Positions 52,167-61,215 are shown, counted from the first letter of the stretch. The stretch is 64,000 nucleotides of DNA from Gammaproteobacteria bacterium (GCA_036383255.1 DASVOS010000010.1:62001-126000); one strand, 5' to 3'. The notes: generated from the letters alone by a model not told the origin. Program-made: numbers and translations.

Positions 52167-52370
52167 GTGTCCGCAGCCGAACGTGAAAGCCTGGCCACCC
52201 CGCCCAATGCCCAGAAGAGCTACCAGGTGACCCGCAAGGACCTGCCGTTGCACTGCCCGACGCCGGAGATGAGCAAGTGGAACTCCCACCCCCGGGTGTT
52301 CCTGCCCATTGAAGCCACGGGCGAGGCCAAGTGCCCCTATTGCGGCGCGGACTATAAGTTAGTCGGTTAA
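52167..52370 (+). CDS. CHCC-type zinc-finger protein
   Basis: A 67-residue protein with the zf-CHCC pattern: LHCPTPEM, then SHPRVFLPIE, then KCPYCGADY. This family is related to the NDUFS6 subunit of complex I; bacterial members are uncharacterised. It starts at GTG. Its position between glnE and LPS-core genes occurs in several proteobacteria as far as I recall, and this helped identify the flank as native. Confidence 0.85.
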   Translation: MSAAERESLATPPNAQKSYQVTRKDLPLHCPTPEMSKWNSHPRVFLPIEATGEAKCPYCGADYKLVG

Positions 52371-52396
52371 GTCCCTTTTCCGCGGGAGGCCCTCTC

Positions 52397-53152
52397 ATCA
52401 ACGCGCTTTCCCGCATCTCTGCCGTGCTGATGGTCCGCGACGCGGAGGCCTCCCTGGCCGCCACGTTGGACGGCCTCAAGCGCTTCGGCGAAGTGGTGGT
52501 CTTCGACAACGGTTCGAAGGACAACACCCTCGACGTGGCCCGGCGCTATCCCAACGTGCGCATCCACCAGGGCGAGTTCGCGGGCTTCGGGCGCACCCGG
52601 AACAACGCTGCGAGGCTCGCGCAGAACGACTGGGTGTTCTCCATCGACGCGGACGAGGTGCCGGACGAGGCGCTGCTTGCGGCCCTGGACGGCCTGACGC
52701 TCTCGGATGCCGCCGTGGTGTATGCGGTCGAACGGCAGAACTACCTGTTGGGCAAGCGGGTGCGGCATTCGGGCTGGGGCAGCCAGTGGCTGGTGCGGCT
52801 ATACGACCGCAAGACCCATGCCTTCACCGACGCGGCGGTGCACGAGAAGGTGGAACTCAAGGCAGGCGAGGCGCCGGCGCGGCTCTCCGGGACCCTGAAG
52901 CACGCCCCCATGGGCGACGCAGGGGACTTCCTGGTGAAGATGCACCGCTACACCATGCTGAAGGCGGCGGAATCCACCCGGACCTACCATCCCGCCGTGA
53001 TCCTGCTGAAGACCCTGTGGGCCTTCATCCGCAGCTACCTTTTGCGGCTCGGCATCCTGGACGGCTGGCGCGGAGTGCTCATCTCCGTGTCGGAGGCGAA
53101 CGGGGTATTCTATAAATACATGGTCATCTATTCCAAAAGAGACGGCGCATGA
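52397..53152 (+). CDS. Family 2 glycosyltransferase (LPS core, WaaE/KdtX-like)
   Basis: A GT-A fold glycosyltransferase of about 251 residues. The first strand [12 protein letters not shown], the nucleotide-sugar motif FDNGSKDNT and the DxD-like IDADEV are all visible, and a membrane-proximal C-terminal region follows. The start is unusual. GGGAGG at 52384-52389 is followed at ideal distance by ATC (52397), and translation from there keeps the whole first strand. The next conventional starts (GTG 52424, ATG 52430) would remove it. It overlaps hldD by 4 bases, which supports an LPS-core role. Confidence 0.75.
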   Translation: MNALSRISAVLMVRDAEASLAATLDGLKRFGEVVVFDNGSKDNTLDVARRYPNVRIHQGEFAGFGRTRNNAARLAQNDWVFSIDADEVPDEALLAALDGLTLSDAAVVYAVERQNYLLGKRVRHSGWGSQWLVRLYDRKTHAFTDAAVHEKVELKAGEAPARLSGTLKHAPMGDAGDFLVKMHRYTMLKAAESTRTYHPAVILLKTLWAFIRSYLLRLGILDGWRGVLISVSEANGVFYKYMVIYSKRDGA

Positions 53153-54093
53153 TCATCGTCACCGGCGGCGCGGGCTTCGTGGGTTCCAACCTGGTTCTGG
53201 CGCTGAACGCGCGCGGCCACTCCGACATCATGGTGGTGGACGACCTCAAGGACGGCACCAAGTTCAAGAACCTGGCCGAGGCCGAGATCGCGGACTACCG
53301 GGACAAGGACGCGTTCCTGCAGCAGCTCCTCTCCAACCACAGCTTCGGGCCGGTGGAGGCGGTGTTCCACAACGGCGCCTGCTCCGACACCACCGAGTGG
53401 GACGGACGCTACATGATGTCCGTCAACTACGATTACTCCAAGGCGCTGCTGGACTACTGCCAGGCCCGCAACATTCCCTTCATCTACGCCTCCTCGGCGG
53501 CGGTGTACGGCGGCGGCAAGGTGTTCAAGGAGGAACGGGGACACGAGGCGCCGCTCAACGTGTACGGCTACTCCAAGTTCCTGTTCGACCAGTACGTGCG
53601 CCGCCGCATGAAGAGCGGCCTCAAGGGCCAGGTGGTGGGCTTCCGCTACTTCAACGTGTATGGCCCGCGCGAGCAGCACAAGGGCAAGATGGCGAGCACC
53701 GCCTTCCACTTCAACAACCAGATACTCGAGACCGGCAAGTGCCGGCTGTTCGAGGGCAGCGACGGCTACGGCGACGGCGAGCAGCGCCGCGACTTCATCC
53801 ACGTGGACGACGTCTGCGCCGTGAACCTGTGGTTCTGGGACCACCCCAAGTGCTCGGGCATCTTCAACCTCGGCACCGGCCGCGCCCAGCCCTTCAACGA
53901 CGTGGCCAAGGCCGTCATCAAGCATCACGGCAAGGGCAAGGTCGAGTACATCCCCTTCCCGGACGTGCTCAAGGGCCGCTACCAGAGCTACACCGAGGCG
54001 GACCTCACGCAGCTCCGCGCCACCGGCTGCGACCACCCGTTCATGACGGTGGAGCAGGGCGTCGAGAAGTACATGCAGTGGTTGAACAAGTAA
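53149..54093 (+). CDS. hldD: ADP-L-glycero-D-manno-heptose 6-epimerase
   Basis: A 314-residue short-chain-type epimerase with an N-terminal NADP motif [11 protein letters not shown] and the catalytic YGYSKFLFD. The family-typical segment [18 protein letters not shown] is also present. It inverts C6 of ADP-D,D-heptose to give ADP-L,D-heptose for the LPS inner core. It is coupled by ATGA to the glycosyltransferase and lies 7 bases before waaF. Confidence 0.95.
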   Translation: MIIVTGGAGFVGSNLVLALNARGHSDIMVVDDLKDGTKFKNLAEAEIADYRDKDAFLQQLLSNHSFGPVEAVFHNGACSDTTEWDGRYMMSVNYDYSKALLDYCQARNIPFIYASSAAVYGGGKVFKEERGHEAPLNVYGYSKFLFDQYVRRRMKSGLKGQVVGFRYFNVYGPREQHKGKMASTAFHFNNQILETGKCRLFEGSDGYGDGEQRRDFIHVDDVCAVNLWFWDHPKCSGIFNLGTGRAQPFNDVAKAVIKHHGKGKVEYIPFPDVLKGRYQSYTEADLTQLRATGCDHPFMTVEQGVEKYMQWLNK

Positions 54094-54100
54094 GCCGCTG

Positions 54101-55111
54101 ATGGCTGGCAATCGGATATTGGTCGTCGGGCCCGCCTGGGTCGGCGACATGGTCATGGCCCAGAGCCTGTTCATCACGCTCAAGGCTCGCTTCCCCGACG
54201 CTGCGATAGACGTGCTGGCTCCCACCTGGTCGCGGCCGCTGCTGGCGCGCATGCCGGAGGTGGCCTCCGCCGTGAACCTGCCGCTGGAACACGGCGAACT
54301 CGGCTGGGGCGTGCGCCGGCGCTTAGGAGTAACGCTCTACGGCCGTTACCAGCGGGCCGTCGTGCTGCCGCGCTCCTGGAAGTCAGCCCTGGTGCCGGCC
54401 TTCGCCAACATCCCCATCCGCACAGGTTATCGGGGCGAGCTGCGCTACGGCCTCATCAACGACATGCGCAAGCTGGACAAGAAGGTACTCACCCAGACGG
54501 TGCAGCGTTACGTGGCGCTGGGCCTGCCGCAGGGCGCGCCGCTGCCGCCCGCGATCCCGCAGCCGAAGCTCAGGGTCGACAAGGACAACCAGCGCCTGCT
54601 GGTGGACCTGAACCGCCTTAACCTGGACAGGCCCGTCGTGGCGCTGCTGCCGGGCGCCGAGTATGGCGAGTCCAAGCGCTGGCCGCCTGCGCGCTACGGC
54701 GAGCTCGCCCGGCGCCTCAAGGCCGCAGGACGGCAGGTGTGGATCTTCGGTTCCGCCAAGGAGCACGAGCTCGGTGCTGCGATCCAGGCGGTGGCGGGCG
54801 AGGAGGGCGTGGTGAACCTCTGCGGCGCCACCAAGCTCGCGGACGCGCTGGACCTCATGGCGCTCGCCGAGTGCGCCGTGACCAACGACTCGGGGCTCAT
54901 GCACATGGCCGCGGCGGTGGGCGTGCGGCTGGTGGCGATCTACGGTTCATCGAGCCCGGACTACACGCCGCCCCTCACCGGCAAGGCCAGCGTGGTGTAC
55001 CTGCGCCTCTCCTGCAGTCCCTGCTTCGAGCGTACCTGCCCGCTGGGGCATCTCAACTGCCTCATGCAGGTCGAAGTGGAAGATATCTTCAGGCGCGCCA
55101 CCGCGGCCTGA
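54101..55111 (+). CDS. waaF: ADP-heptose:LPS heptosyltransferase II
   Basis: A 336-residue GT9 family protein. VVGPAWVGDMVMAQSLF near the start, LLPGAEYGESKRWP in the middle and TNDSGLMHMAAAVG toward the end are hallmarks of WaaF/WaaC. It adds a heptose to the LPS inner core at the cytoplasmic face. The direct link to hldD and the upstream glycosyltransferase supports WaaF over WaaC. Confidence 0.9.
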   Translation: MAGNRILVVGPAWVGDMVMAQSLFITLKARFPDAAIDVLAPTWSRPLLARMPEVASAVNLPLEHGELGWGVRRRLGVTLYGRYQRAVVLPRSWKSALVPAFANIPIRTGYRGELRYGLINDMRKLDKKVLTQTVQRYVALGLPQGAPLPPAIPQPKLRVDKDNQRLLVDLNRLNLDRPVVALLPGAEYGESKRWPPARYGELARRLKAAGRQVWIFGSAKEHELGAAIQAVAGEEGVVNLCGATKLADALDLMALAECAVTNDSGLMHMAAAVGVRLVAIYGSSSPDYTPPLTGKASVVYLRLSCSPCFERTCPLGHLNCLMQVEVEDIFRRATAA

Positions 55112-55144
55112 GCACGGCACCGATGGGAAAATGGGGAGTGATGC

Positions 55145-55969
55145 ATGGACCGTTCCAGCAGGGTGATCCGTCTTGCGTGCCTCGTGGGCGCGTTATCGCT
55201 GGCCGCTTGCGCTTCGCAGGGGCACAAGCAAGAAGCCGCCGCCGCTCCGGGCGGCGAACAGAAGAGTGAGAAGCCGCTCATAACCCGCAGCGCGGTGTTC
55301 TTCCCGGGCGAGACGGCCGACCTCGAGCTCTATCAGAAATACGTCTATCCGGACGCGCCGAACGGCGTGCAGATGACTTACCGTTCCAAGGCGTTGCCCG
55401 AGGCGCGGATCGACTTCTTCGTATTCGTGCTGGGACGTGGATCCCAGGCACAGGGCCTCAAGGCCGGCGACGAGCGGATGCGCTACGAGATCCAGGCCGC
55501 CACCAAGGCCGGCAAGTACGAGGACCTTAAGTTCACGGACGAGAGCGACTTCCCGGTGACCGAGGCCGACGGCAGTACGCTGCCGGGGCGCCGCTTGCTG
55601 CTGACCATGAACGGCGATGGCCGTCCGTTGGCGTCGGCGGGCTACATGTTCTACAAGCAGCTCTACCTCATCGAGATCCGGATCACCGATGCGGCCAAGG
55701 CCGAAGATATGCTCAGGCAGGTAGGGGACCAGGCTGCCCGGCAAGTGGTGCCCTTGATCCACATCCTGAACGAGGGTGACTGCCAGAACGTCACCGCCTA
55801 CGTGGGTGATAACGTCACGCCCCAAAGCCTGCTCGCCGCGATGCAGGATGGCATCAAGCGCAGCGAGGCGGACGGGTGCCCGACCCACGACCTCAAGCCT
55901 GCGGACTTCCAGCCTAAGGAAGGCGAAGACGTGCTGATGCTGAACTACAAGTCAGAGGACTGGCGCTGA
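55145..55969 (+). CDS. Lipoprotein of unknown function
   Basis: A 274-residue protein with a lipobox (LAAC, Cys about 23), then a Gln/Ala/Gly-rich linker and one mixed alpha/beta domain (about 45-240). Two cysteines (GDCQNV and DGCPTH) could pair. No family was recognised. It follows waaF by 33 bases and may share its transcript. A broken outer membrane protein tail lies immediately after it. Confidence 0.6.
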   Translation: MDRSSRVIRLACLVGALSLAACASQGHKQEAAAAPGGEQKSEKPLITRSAVFFPGETADLELYQKYVYPDAPNGVQMTYRSKALPEARIDFFVFVLGRGSQAQGLKAGDERMRYEIQAATKAGKYEDLKFTDESDFPVTEADGSTLPGRRLLLTMNGDGRPLASAGYMFYKQLYLIEIRITDAAKAEDMLRQVGDQAARQVVPLIHILNEGDCQNVTAYVGDNVTPQSLLAAMQDGIKRSEADGCPTHDLKPADFQPKEGEDVLMLNYKSEDWR

Positions 55970-56070
55970 CGGGCAGCGACCTCGCGGCGGAGCAGGCCAA
56001 GGTGCAGGACGACGTGAACAGCTTCAAGACCTATCCCGTGATCGCGTTGGGTCTCACCTATCGCTTCTGA
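55966..56070 (+). pseudogene. Remnant C-terminus of an outer membrane protein
   Basis: A 34-codon frame overlapping the previous stop ends in PVIALGLTYRF and TGA. The alternating pattern and terminal Phe are a typical last beta strand of an outer membrane barrel. No start or rest of the gene is present. It looks like the surviving tail of a deleted gene that left its terminator behind. Confidence 0.6.
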
Positions 56071-56094
56071 CGGGACTTGCCGATGGACGAATGG

Positions 56095-56121
56095 AGGCGG
56101 GCGCAAGCCCGCCTTTCTTTT
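56095..56121 (+). terminator. Rho-independent terminator
   Basis: AGGCGGGC-GCAA-GCCCGCCT stem followed by TTTCTTTT. It ends the rightward LPS/lipoprotein block and abuts the convergent gene at 56126. Confidence 0.9.
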
Positions 56122-56125
56122 GGAG

Positions 56126-56599
56126 CTAACCTTTATAAGCCTTCTCGATGGCGGCGATGTCGATCTTCACCATCTGCATCATGGCGTCCATGGCGCGCTT
56201 GGCCTTCGCCTTGTCTTTGTCGTTGATGTACTTGAGCAGTACGTCTGGCGTCACCTGCCAGCGGAAGCCGAACTTGTCCTTCAGCCAGCCGCAGGCGATG
56301 GGCTCGCCGCCGCCGGCCAGCAGCTTGTCCCAGTAGTAATCCACTTCCTTCTGGTCCTTGCAGTGGACCATGAGCGAGACCGCGTCGGAGAAGGGCCTGT
56401 CCTCCAGGCCATTCAGGGCCGTGTACTCCTGGCCCTCCAGCTGGAACTTCACCACCAGCACCTTGCCCGGCGCCGGGCTGCCTTCGCCGTAGTAGGTGGT
56501 CTCCAGGATCTTCGCGTCCTTGAAGAGGGAGACCCAGAACTTCGCGGCGTCCTCCGCCTTGTCGTTGAACCAGAGCATGGGGGTGATCTTCTGCTGCAT
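56126..56599 (-). CDS. VOC-family PhnB-like protein
   Basis: A 157-residue single VOC domain of the '3-demethylubiquinone-9 3-methyltransferase' type: ITPMLWFNDKAEDAAKFWVS at the start, EYTALNG in the middle, and WGWQVTP-like GFRWQVTPDVL near the end. The historical name is not evidence of methyltransferase activity. It is single-gene and convergent with a terminator. Confidence 0.85.
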   Translation of the reverse strand: MQQKITPMLWFNDKAEDAAKFWVSLFKDAKILETTYYGEGSPAPGKVLVVKFQLEGQEYTALNGLEDRPFSDAVSLMVHCKDQKEVDYYWDKLLAGGGEPIACGWLKDKFGFRWQVTPDVLLKYINDKDKAKAKRAMDAMMQMVKIDIAAIEKAYKG

Positions 56600-56687
56600 G
56601 GCGGCTTCCTTTCGGGCGGGGGACTGAAGTCGGCAAATCTAGCACGCTGCCGGGGGCGCACCGACCAGAATTACCATAAGGGATATG

Positions 56688-56948
56688 TCACTCCAGCAGC
56701 TTGTGTCCCTTCGGCAGTTGATGCGCGTACCAGAGCGCGAGCCGGTGGCGCATGGACTGCTGGGAGACCTGTTCCTCCGGCATCGGCGCGATCTTCCTGT
56801 CATGTACGAGTAGCCGGTAAATGTAGAGGATCTTGTCCTCCTGGGAATCGGTGGCCTCGAACACCACCGCACCGCGACCCTCCGCGTATTTCACCCCGGC
56901 CAGGATGGCTTCTTTGGTGAGTTCAGCTTCGTGTTTGAGTTTTTTCAT
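56688..56948 (-). CDS. DUF5062-like small protein
   Basis: An 86-residue protein. MKKLKHEAELTKEAILAG, then YIYRLLVHDRKIAPMPEEQ and LALWYAHQLPKGHKLL match the general pattern of DUF5062 proteins of gammaproteobacteria. Their function is unknown. The ATG at 56948 begins the conserved region; a longer frame upstream is not supported. Its gene is the last native one before the AT-rich STAND insertion. Confidence 0.7.
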   Translation of the reverse strand: MKKLKHEAELTKEAILAGVKYAEGRGAVVFEATDSQEDKILYIYRLLVHDRKIAPMPEEQVSQQSMRHRLALWYAHQLPKGHKLLE

Positions 56949-57199
56949 AGCCTCAATGTAGCAGAGCCTTGGAGGTGTTCTGTGGGATTTCTGACCCTCA
57001 CTATGTGGTTTGTTCTCCCTCGTCAGAAATTCCAATAGAAACCGGTGCCTACGGTTTTCCATGCCTATTCTTATCGAAGGGAAGAGGGACCTATGGGCCC
57101 CAGTCTTGCGGCGTTGATTCACGGGAGTAAACTCAAGGCAGGGGAAAGGATTTTGAAGGTCATACGCGCAAGGTGTAAGGCCACAGGGAAGTCGACATC
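56949..57199. other. Left junction region of the AT-rich insertion
   Basis: Base composition falls from here toward the STAND gene. It contains the promoter of the leftward DUF5062 gene and probably that of the rightward insertion. No repeat, integrase or tRNA was found that would explain how the insertion entered. Confidence 0.4.
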
Positions 57200-57292
57200 G
57201 TGAAGGAAGTTATCGGATTTTTGTGCCGCAGCTGTGGTTCTACAGCTCGAGCGGCGTTTTCTCCTCAGGATTTACTTGGAGTAAAAAGGTGA
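57200..57292 (+). CDS. 30-residue CxxC peptide coupled to the STAND gene
   Basis: A GTG-started frame whose TGA overlaps the GTG start of the STAND gene. The product includes FLCRSCGSTARAAF, a possible zinc knuckle. AGGGAA lies about 9 bases upstream of the start. It may be a leader peptide that couples translation, or coincidental. Confidence 0.3.
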   Translation: MKEVIGFLCRSCGSTARAAFSPQDLLGVKR

Positions 57293-60200
57293 AAATACTC
57301 TTAGTCCATTTAAGCGATATTCACATTAAGAGTAAATCCGACGGTATTCTCAGCCGCGCACAGTTGATAGCAGCGTCAATATTTTCTCATTTACATCAAG
57401 CCGATGTCGTATTTTTTGTGGTGTCAGGCGATATAGCTTGGAGTGGTCTACGAGATCAGTATAGCGAAGCAAAAAAGTTCTTTTCTGAAATTGAAAGACA
57501 TCTGCTAGCAGAACGAAATGTTCCAATTCATTGGATTTTGGCTCCCGGTAATCATGATTGTGACTTTACTGCTGGTATGCCGTCAGTACGTGAGACGGTC
57601 GTTAACGAAATCGCGAGGTCTGAAGGTGAGCAAATAACCGATGACAAGATCAAAATTTGTACAGATGTACAGTCAGAGTTTTTTGATTTTAGAAGTGAGA
57701 TGTCCTCTGGTTTGGAGATGAGTTACGGAGATAGATTGCTGGTTCGCTATAAATTCAACCTGAATGGCAAAGAACTGACCTTTGACTGCCTAAACGTTGC
57801 ATGGTTATCCGTAAGAAGTGAGGAGCAAGGGAAATTATATTTTCCCTATGAGCGTTACGCCGCTTTAGCGTCCCTCGATTCTTCTCTTCGGATAGCTGTA
57901 ATGCATCACCCGTTAAATTGGTATGGACAAGCAACTTATCATCCGTTTCGTAGATTTCTAAGAGGAACATACAATTTACTTCTATCTGGCCATGAACATC
58001 AGCAGGGCGCTGGCGTCAACGATGATCTATTTGCTGGGCAAAGTGCGTATTTAGAGGGGGGCGTACTTCAGTCGCATGATAAAGATCAGCTTGCAGGATC
58101 ATCATTTAATGTGGTGCTGATCGATACGGAAGACAAGTTATTTAAAAGCGACATGTTTAAGTGGCATTCTTCTCGATACATTTCTGAAGATGGCGGATCT
58201 TCATGGGCAGACTATAGAAGGCTTCCAGAAAAAAGTACGAATCAGTTTGTAGTTGAAGCCTCCTTTATGGAAATTTTGAATGATCCTGGGGCTACCTTTC
58301 GACATCCAACAAAGCAGTCTCTTAGACTGCACGACGTGTTCATATACCCCGACATTCGCAAGAGAGATGATGATAGTCGAGGACAGAAAGGTATTCTAAG
58401 TAGTTCTACACTTCGGACAGTTGAGAGCATTAAGAATGGCTTATTGCTACGGGGAGATGAAAAATACGGAAAAACTAGTCTCTTGTTTCAACTTTTTCTT
58501 CACTATCACGATCTTGGAATGGTTCCGCTGTATCTGAATGGGGCTTCAATTGATGGCGCTAGTGAAACAGATATTTTAAAAAAGGTAGACCGTGCTGTTA
58601 AAGAACAGTATGGAGCAGCAAATGTGGCTTTGTTTAAGCAGACGTCGCGAGATAGAAAAATACTTTTGCTAGATGACATCGATCAGATTCGGATTCCGCA
58701 GAAATTTCAAGGCGCCGCTTTATCAGTTTTATTAAGAGGCTATATTGGTTTTATAGCGACATCTGATCAAGTCTTTGAGATTAGTGAAATTGCCTCGTCA
58801 GATTTCGCTGCACTGGCAAAGCTTTGGGATCAATATGAAGTATTGGCATTTGGACACAAATTGCGCTATCAATTAGTAAAGAAATGGAATGCACTTGGAG
58901 ATGTGCGTCTAACCAAGCTAACGGAATCTGAAAAGAAAAATGCGAAGGCTGAAGAGCTGCTTAATAAAGTTATCGGAAAAAATTATGTGCCTTCTGCGCC
59001 AATTTATTTGCTCACGCTTTTACAAAGCGTTGAGTCGATAAAAGGGAACGATTTAGCGAATAGCGCATTTGGACACTATTATCATTATTTGATAGTTCAG
59101 TCATTGAATGAAGCGGCAATAAAACCGGATCGTCTCGATGAGTTATTCCATTATTGCTCTCAACTGGCTTGGTTCGTAAAACAAGGCTCACTTCGTGAGC
59201 TAAGTCATGAAGATTTACAGAAGTTCAATTTAGATTTTTCTGAGAAATACCTTGCGGTAGATTTGGGCGTTCGCATTGAAGAGTTAATTGCTTCAAAAAT
59301 TCTCAGCAGACGCGGGAGCTACTACCATTTTACTTATCCATATCATTTTTATTTTTTCTTGGGACGATATTTGTCTGAAAATATTACGCGAGAAGACATC
59401 CGTGCATATATAAAGCACTATTGTTCACATTTATACGTTCGTGAACATGCCAACACTATTTTATTTTTGACTCACCATTCGAAGGATCGATTCATCTATG
59501 AGTCAATTATGACAGTCCTAAAAGATCTTTTTAAGGACGTCAACGCTCTAGACCTGGAAACTGATACAGAACTGCTTAATGCGCTTGTGAATGAGGCTCC
59601 CAAGCTTGTCTATCACGACGGCGATGTAGAGAAACGACAAGAGGAGATGAGAGCGGCTCAAGATGACTACGATGCGAAGCATCCGATAGAGAAGGAATCG
59701 AATGCTACTGAGCAAGTGGGAAAACTAGAGTTGTGGGCGCAGCTCAATTTGGCAGTTAAGACAGCCGAAATTCTCGGTCAAATCTTAAAGAACCATTATG
59801 CGTCAATTGAGAATCCACAAAAGGAACTAATGACGGACGAAATCTTCTCTGGGTCATTGAAAGCAACTCGGAAGATACTAGATGAATTACTGGCGCGACG
59901 AGAGCTTCTAATTAGCACTATGGAAGGAGCCATAAAAAAATCAGAGGATTCGCTCAAAGATGAAAAATTAAATGATCGTGCCAAGCGAGCGATGTTTAAT
60001 ATGCTTGGCTTAATGACACTCGCCTTTATTTGTAAGACAGCTAGTTGTGTTAATTCAGAATATATTAGGGGTGTCGTGCGGAAGGTTGCCAAAAACAACG
60101 GTTCAAATGCTTATGAATTGATAGATATAGCCGTAAGCCTTGATTTTCCAGGGTCAATTCCATTTGATGATATTAGAGCCTTAAAAGAAGAAAATGAAAG

Positions 60201-60369
60201 CAACATATTTGTGAAACGTCTTTTGCAGTCACTTGTTATTGCCCACCTTTATATGTTCAAGACTCAGGATGCTGATAAACAGCGTCTATGTTCAATTTTG
60301 GATATAGATATTTCTTATCAGCGCATGATTGATGTACGAGGCAAAGATGTTAAGAAGGCCAAGTACTAA
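57289..60369 (+). CDS. Metallophosphoesterase-STAND NTPase, putative antiviral protein
   Basis: A 1026-residue protein from the GTG at 57289 (GGAG upstream). Residues 1-300 are a calcineurin-like phosphoesterase: LSDIHI (D10, H12), SGDIAWSG, GNHDCD, MHHPLNW and SGHEHQ give a full di-metal site. Residues about 380-650 are a STAND/NACHT-like ATPase with Walker A GDEKYGKTS (about 389-397) and Walker B ILLLDDID (about 455). A long helical C-terminal part (650-1026) may sense the trigger. The order, with enzyme at the front, switch in the middle and sensor at the end, is that of Avs-type defence proteins. The strong AT bias against the chromosome indicates recent transfer. Confidence 0.75.
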   Translation: MKILLVHLSDIHIKSKSDGILSRAQLIAASIFSHLHQADVVFFVVSGDIAWSGLRDQYSEAKKFFSEIERHLLAERNVPIHWILAPGNHDCDFTAGMPSVRETVVNEIARSEGEQITDDKIKICTDVQSEFFDFRSEMSSGLEMSYGDRLLVRYKFNLNGKELTFDCLNVAWLSVRSEEQGKLYFPYERYAALASLDSSLRIAVMHHPLNWYGQATYHPFRRFLRGTYNLLLSGHEHQQGAGVNDDLFAGQSAYLEGGVLQSHDKDQLAGSSFNVVLIDTEDKLFKSDMFKWHSSRYISEDGGSSWADYRRLPEKSTNQFVVEASFMEILNDPGATFRHPTKQSLRLHDVFIYPDIRKRDDDSRGQKGILSSSTLRTVESIKNGLLLRGDEKYGKTSLLFQLFLHYHDLGMVPLYLNGASIDGASETDILKKVDRAVKEQYGAANVALFKQTSRDRKILLLDDIDQIRIPQKFQGAALSVLLRGYIGFIATSDQVFEISEIASSDFAALAKLWDQYEVLAFGHKLRYQLVKKWNALGDVRLTKLTESEKKNAKAEELLNKVIGKNYVPSAPIYLLTLLQSVESIKGNDLANSAFGHYYHYLIVQSLNEAAIKPDRLDELFHYCSQLAWFVKQGSLRELSHEDLQKFNLDFSEKYLAVDLGVRIEELIASKILSRRGSYYHFTYPYHFYFFLGRYLSENITREDIRAYIKHYCSHLYVREHANTILFLTHHSKDRFIYESIMTVLKDLFKDVNALDLETDTELLNALVNEAPKLVYHDGDVEKRQEEMRAAQDDYDAKHPIEKESNATEQVGKLELWAQLNLAVKTAEILGQILKNHYASIENPQKELMTDEIFSGSLKATRKILDELLARRELLISTMEGAIKKSEDSLKDEKLNDRAKRAMFNMLGLMTLAFICKTASCVNSEYIRGVVRKVAKNNGSNAYELIDIAVSLDFPGSIPFDDIRALKEENESNIFVKRLLQSLVIAHLYMFKTQDADKQRLCSILDIDISYQRMIDVRGKDVKKAKY

Positions 60370-60378
60370 GCATGTGTG

Positions 60379-60412
60379 TCTAGTATGCATGGGGTGCTAG
60401 AGTTCTTTTTTT
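60379..60412 (+). terminator. Possible terminator after the STAND gene
   Basis: A TCTAG/CTAGA stem (60379-60383 and 60397-60401) followed by a run of seven T residues. The stem is short, so strength is uncertain. Confidence 0.4.
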
Positions 60413-61061
60413 ATCTATTGATAAAGTCTCCTGCCGTGGCTTTGTTGATATCTAGCGGTTTTATCGCTTCGTACTTTTCCAGTTTTTCTTTGGCCTCGTC
60501 CTCCGGGATAGCCTCGCCGTCCAGGAAGTAGGACGTGTGCTTCACGTTGGTGGTGTCCAGATAGTCGACGGTCACCAGGTTCTCGAGCTTGCTCTCCACG
60601 AAACTCTTGTTGACGGGCAAGGGCTCGTTGCGCAGGGAGTTCTCGAGCCCTATGTAGCGCGCGTTGTTGGCGCCGCCGCTGAACACGAACAGGGTACCCA
60701 CCGAGGAATCCGTGCGGTGGGAGACGGGGTAGTAGCCGATGAGCGGCACCAGGGAGGTCTCGCGCTTGCCGTCCACCGAGAGGGTGAGGGCGATGAAACT
60801 GTAGACCTGGCAGTGGATGTTGTAGGCGAATCCGCTCACGTTGTTCACGTAGAGCTGGGTCTCGTCGTACTTCTGGGTGCCGGGGTTGAAGATGTAGGAC
60901 GTCTGCACCGAGAAGTGCGGCTGCTGGGCCTGGGAGTTCAGGGCCAGCTGCTGGTTGCTGATGCGGTAGGAGGCGAGGGAGACGAACAGCGCGGCGAGGC
61001 CGAACAGCAGCGAGGTGAAGATCTCGAAATAGATTTTGTTGCGTTCGAGGAAGCTTTTCAT
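60411..61061 (-). CDS. Membrane-anchored protein of unknown function
   Basis: A 216-residue protein with one N-terminal membrane helix (about 13-32, FEIFTSLLFGLAALFVSLAS) and a beta-rich domain (45-185). The last 40 residues are helical and are encoded by noticeably more AT-rich DNA next to the STAND insertion. This suggests that the insertion junction lies within the 3' end of this gene. No family was recognised. The start lies about 150 bases from the second palindromic element. Confidence 0.6.
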   Translation of the reverse strand: MKSFLERNKIYFEIFTSLLFGLAALFVSLASYRISNQQLALNSQAQQPHFSVQTSYIFNPGTQKYDETQLYVNNVSGFAYNIHCQVYSFIALTLSVDGKRETSLVPLIGYYPVSHRTDSSVGTLFVFSGGANNARYIGLENSLRNEPLPVNKSFVESKLENLVTVDYLDTTNVKHTSYFLDGEAIPEDEAKEKLEKYEAIKPLDINKATAGDFINR

Positions 61062-61090
61062 GGACTCAGGCGGCGATGATCTCTTGCAGG

Positions 61091-61215
61091 GGTAAACGAG
61101 GGATTTTGGCGCCTGGCTAGGCGCAAACGGCCGAGAACCCGGAGCGTACTCTTAGTGTACGTGAGGACTTCGAGGGCGTTTGGAACAACGCCAGGTGACA
61201 AAAGACCCGTTTACC
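61091..61215. repeat. 125-bp imperfect palindrome, copy 2
   Basis: It starts GGTAAACG and ends CGTTTACC, with further paired arms (CCTGGC with GCCAGG, TTTTG with CAAAA). It is centred on CGTAC-TCTTAGT-GTACG (61145-61161), exactly the midpoint. It directly abuts the stop codon of the leftward YihY/BrkB gene. It is the same family as 7865-7986. Confidence 0.75.

Noticed and set aside
56120-56920. 266-codon plus-strand frame over the PhnB-like and DUF5062 genes
   Set aside because: It runs through a terminator and is antisense to two recognisable genes.
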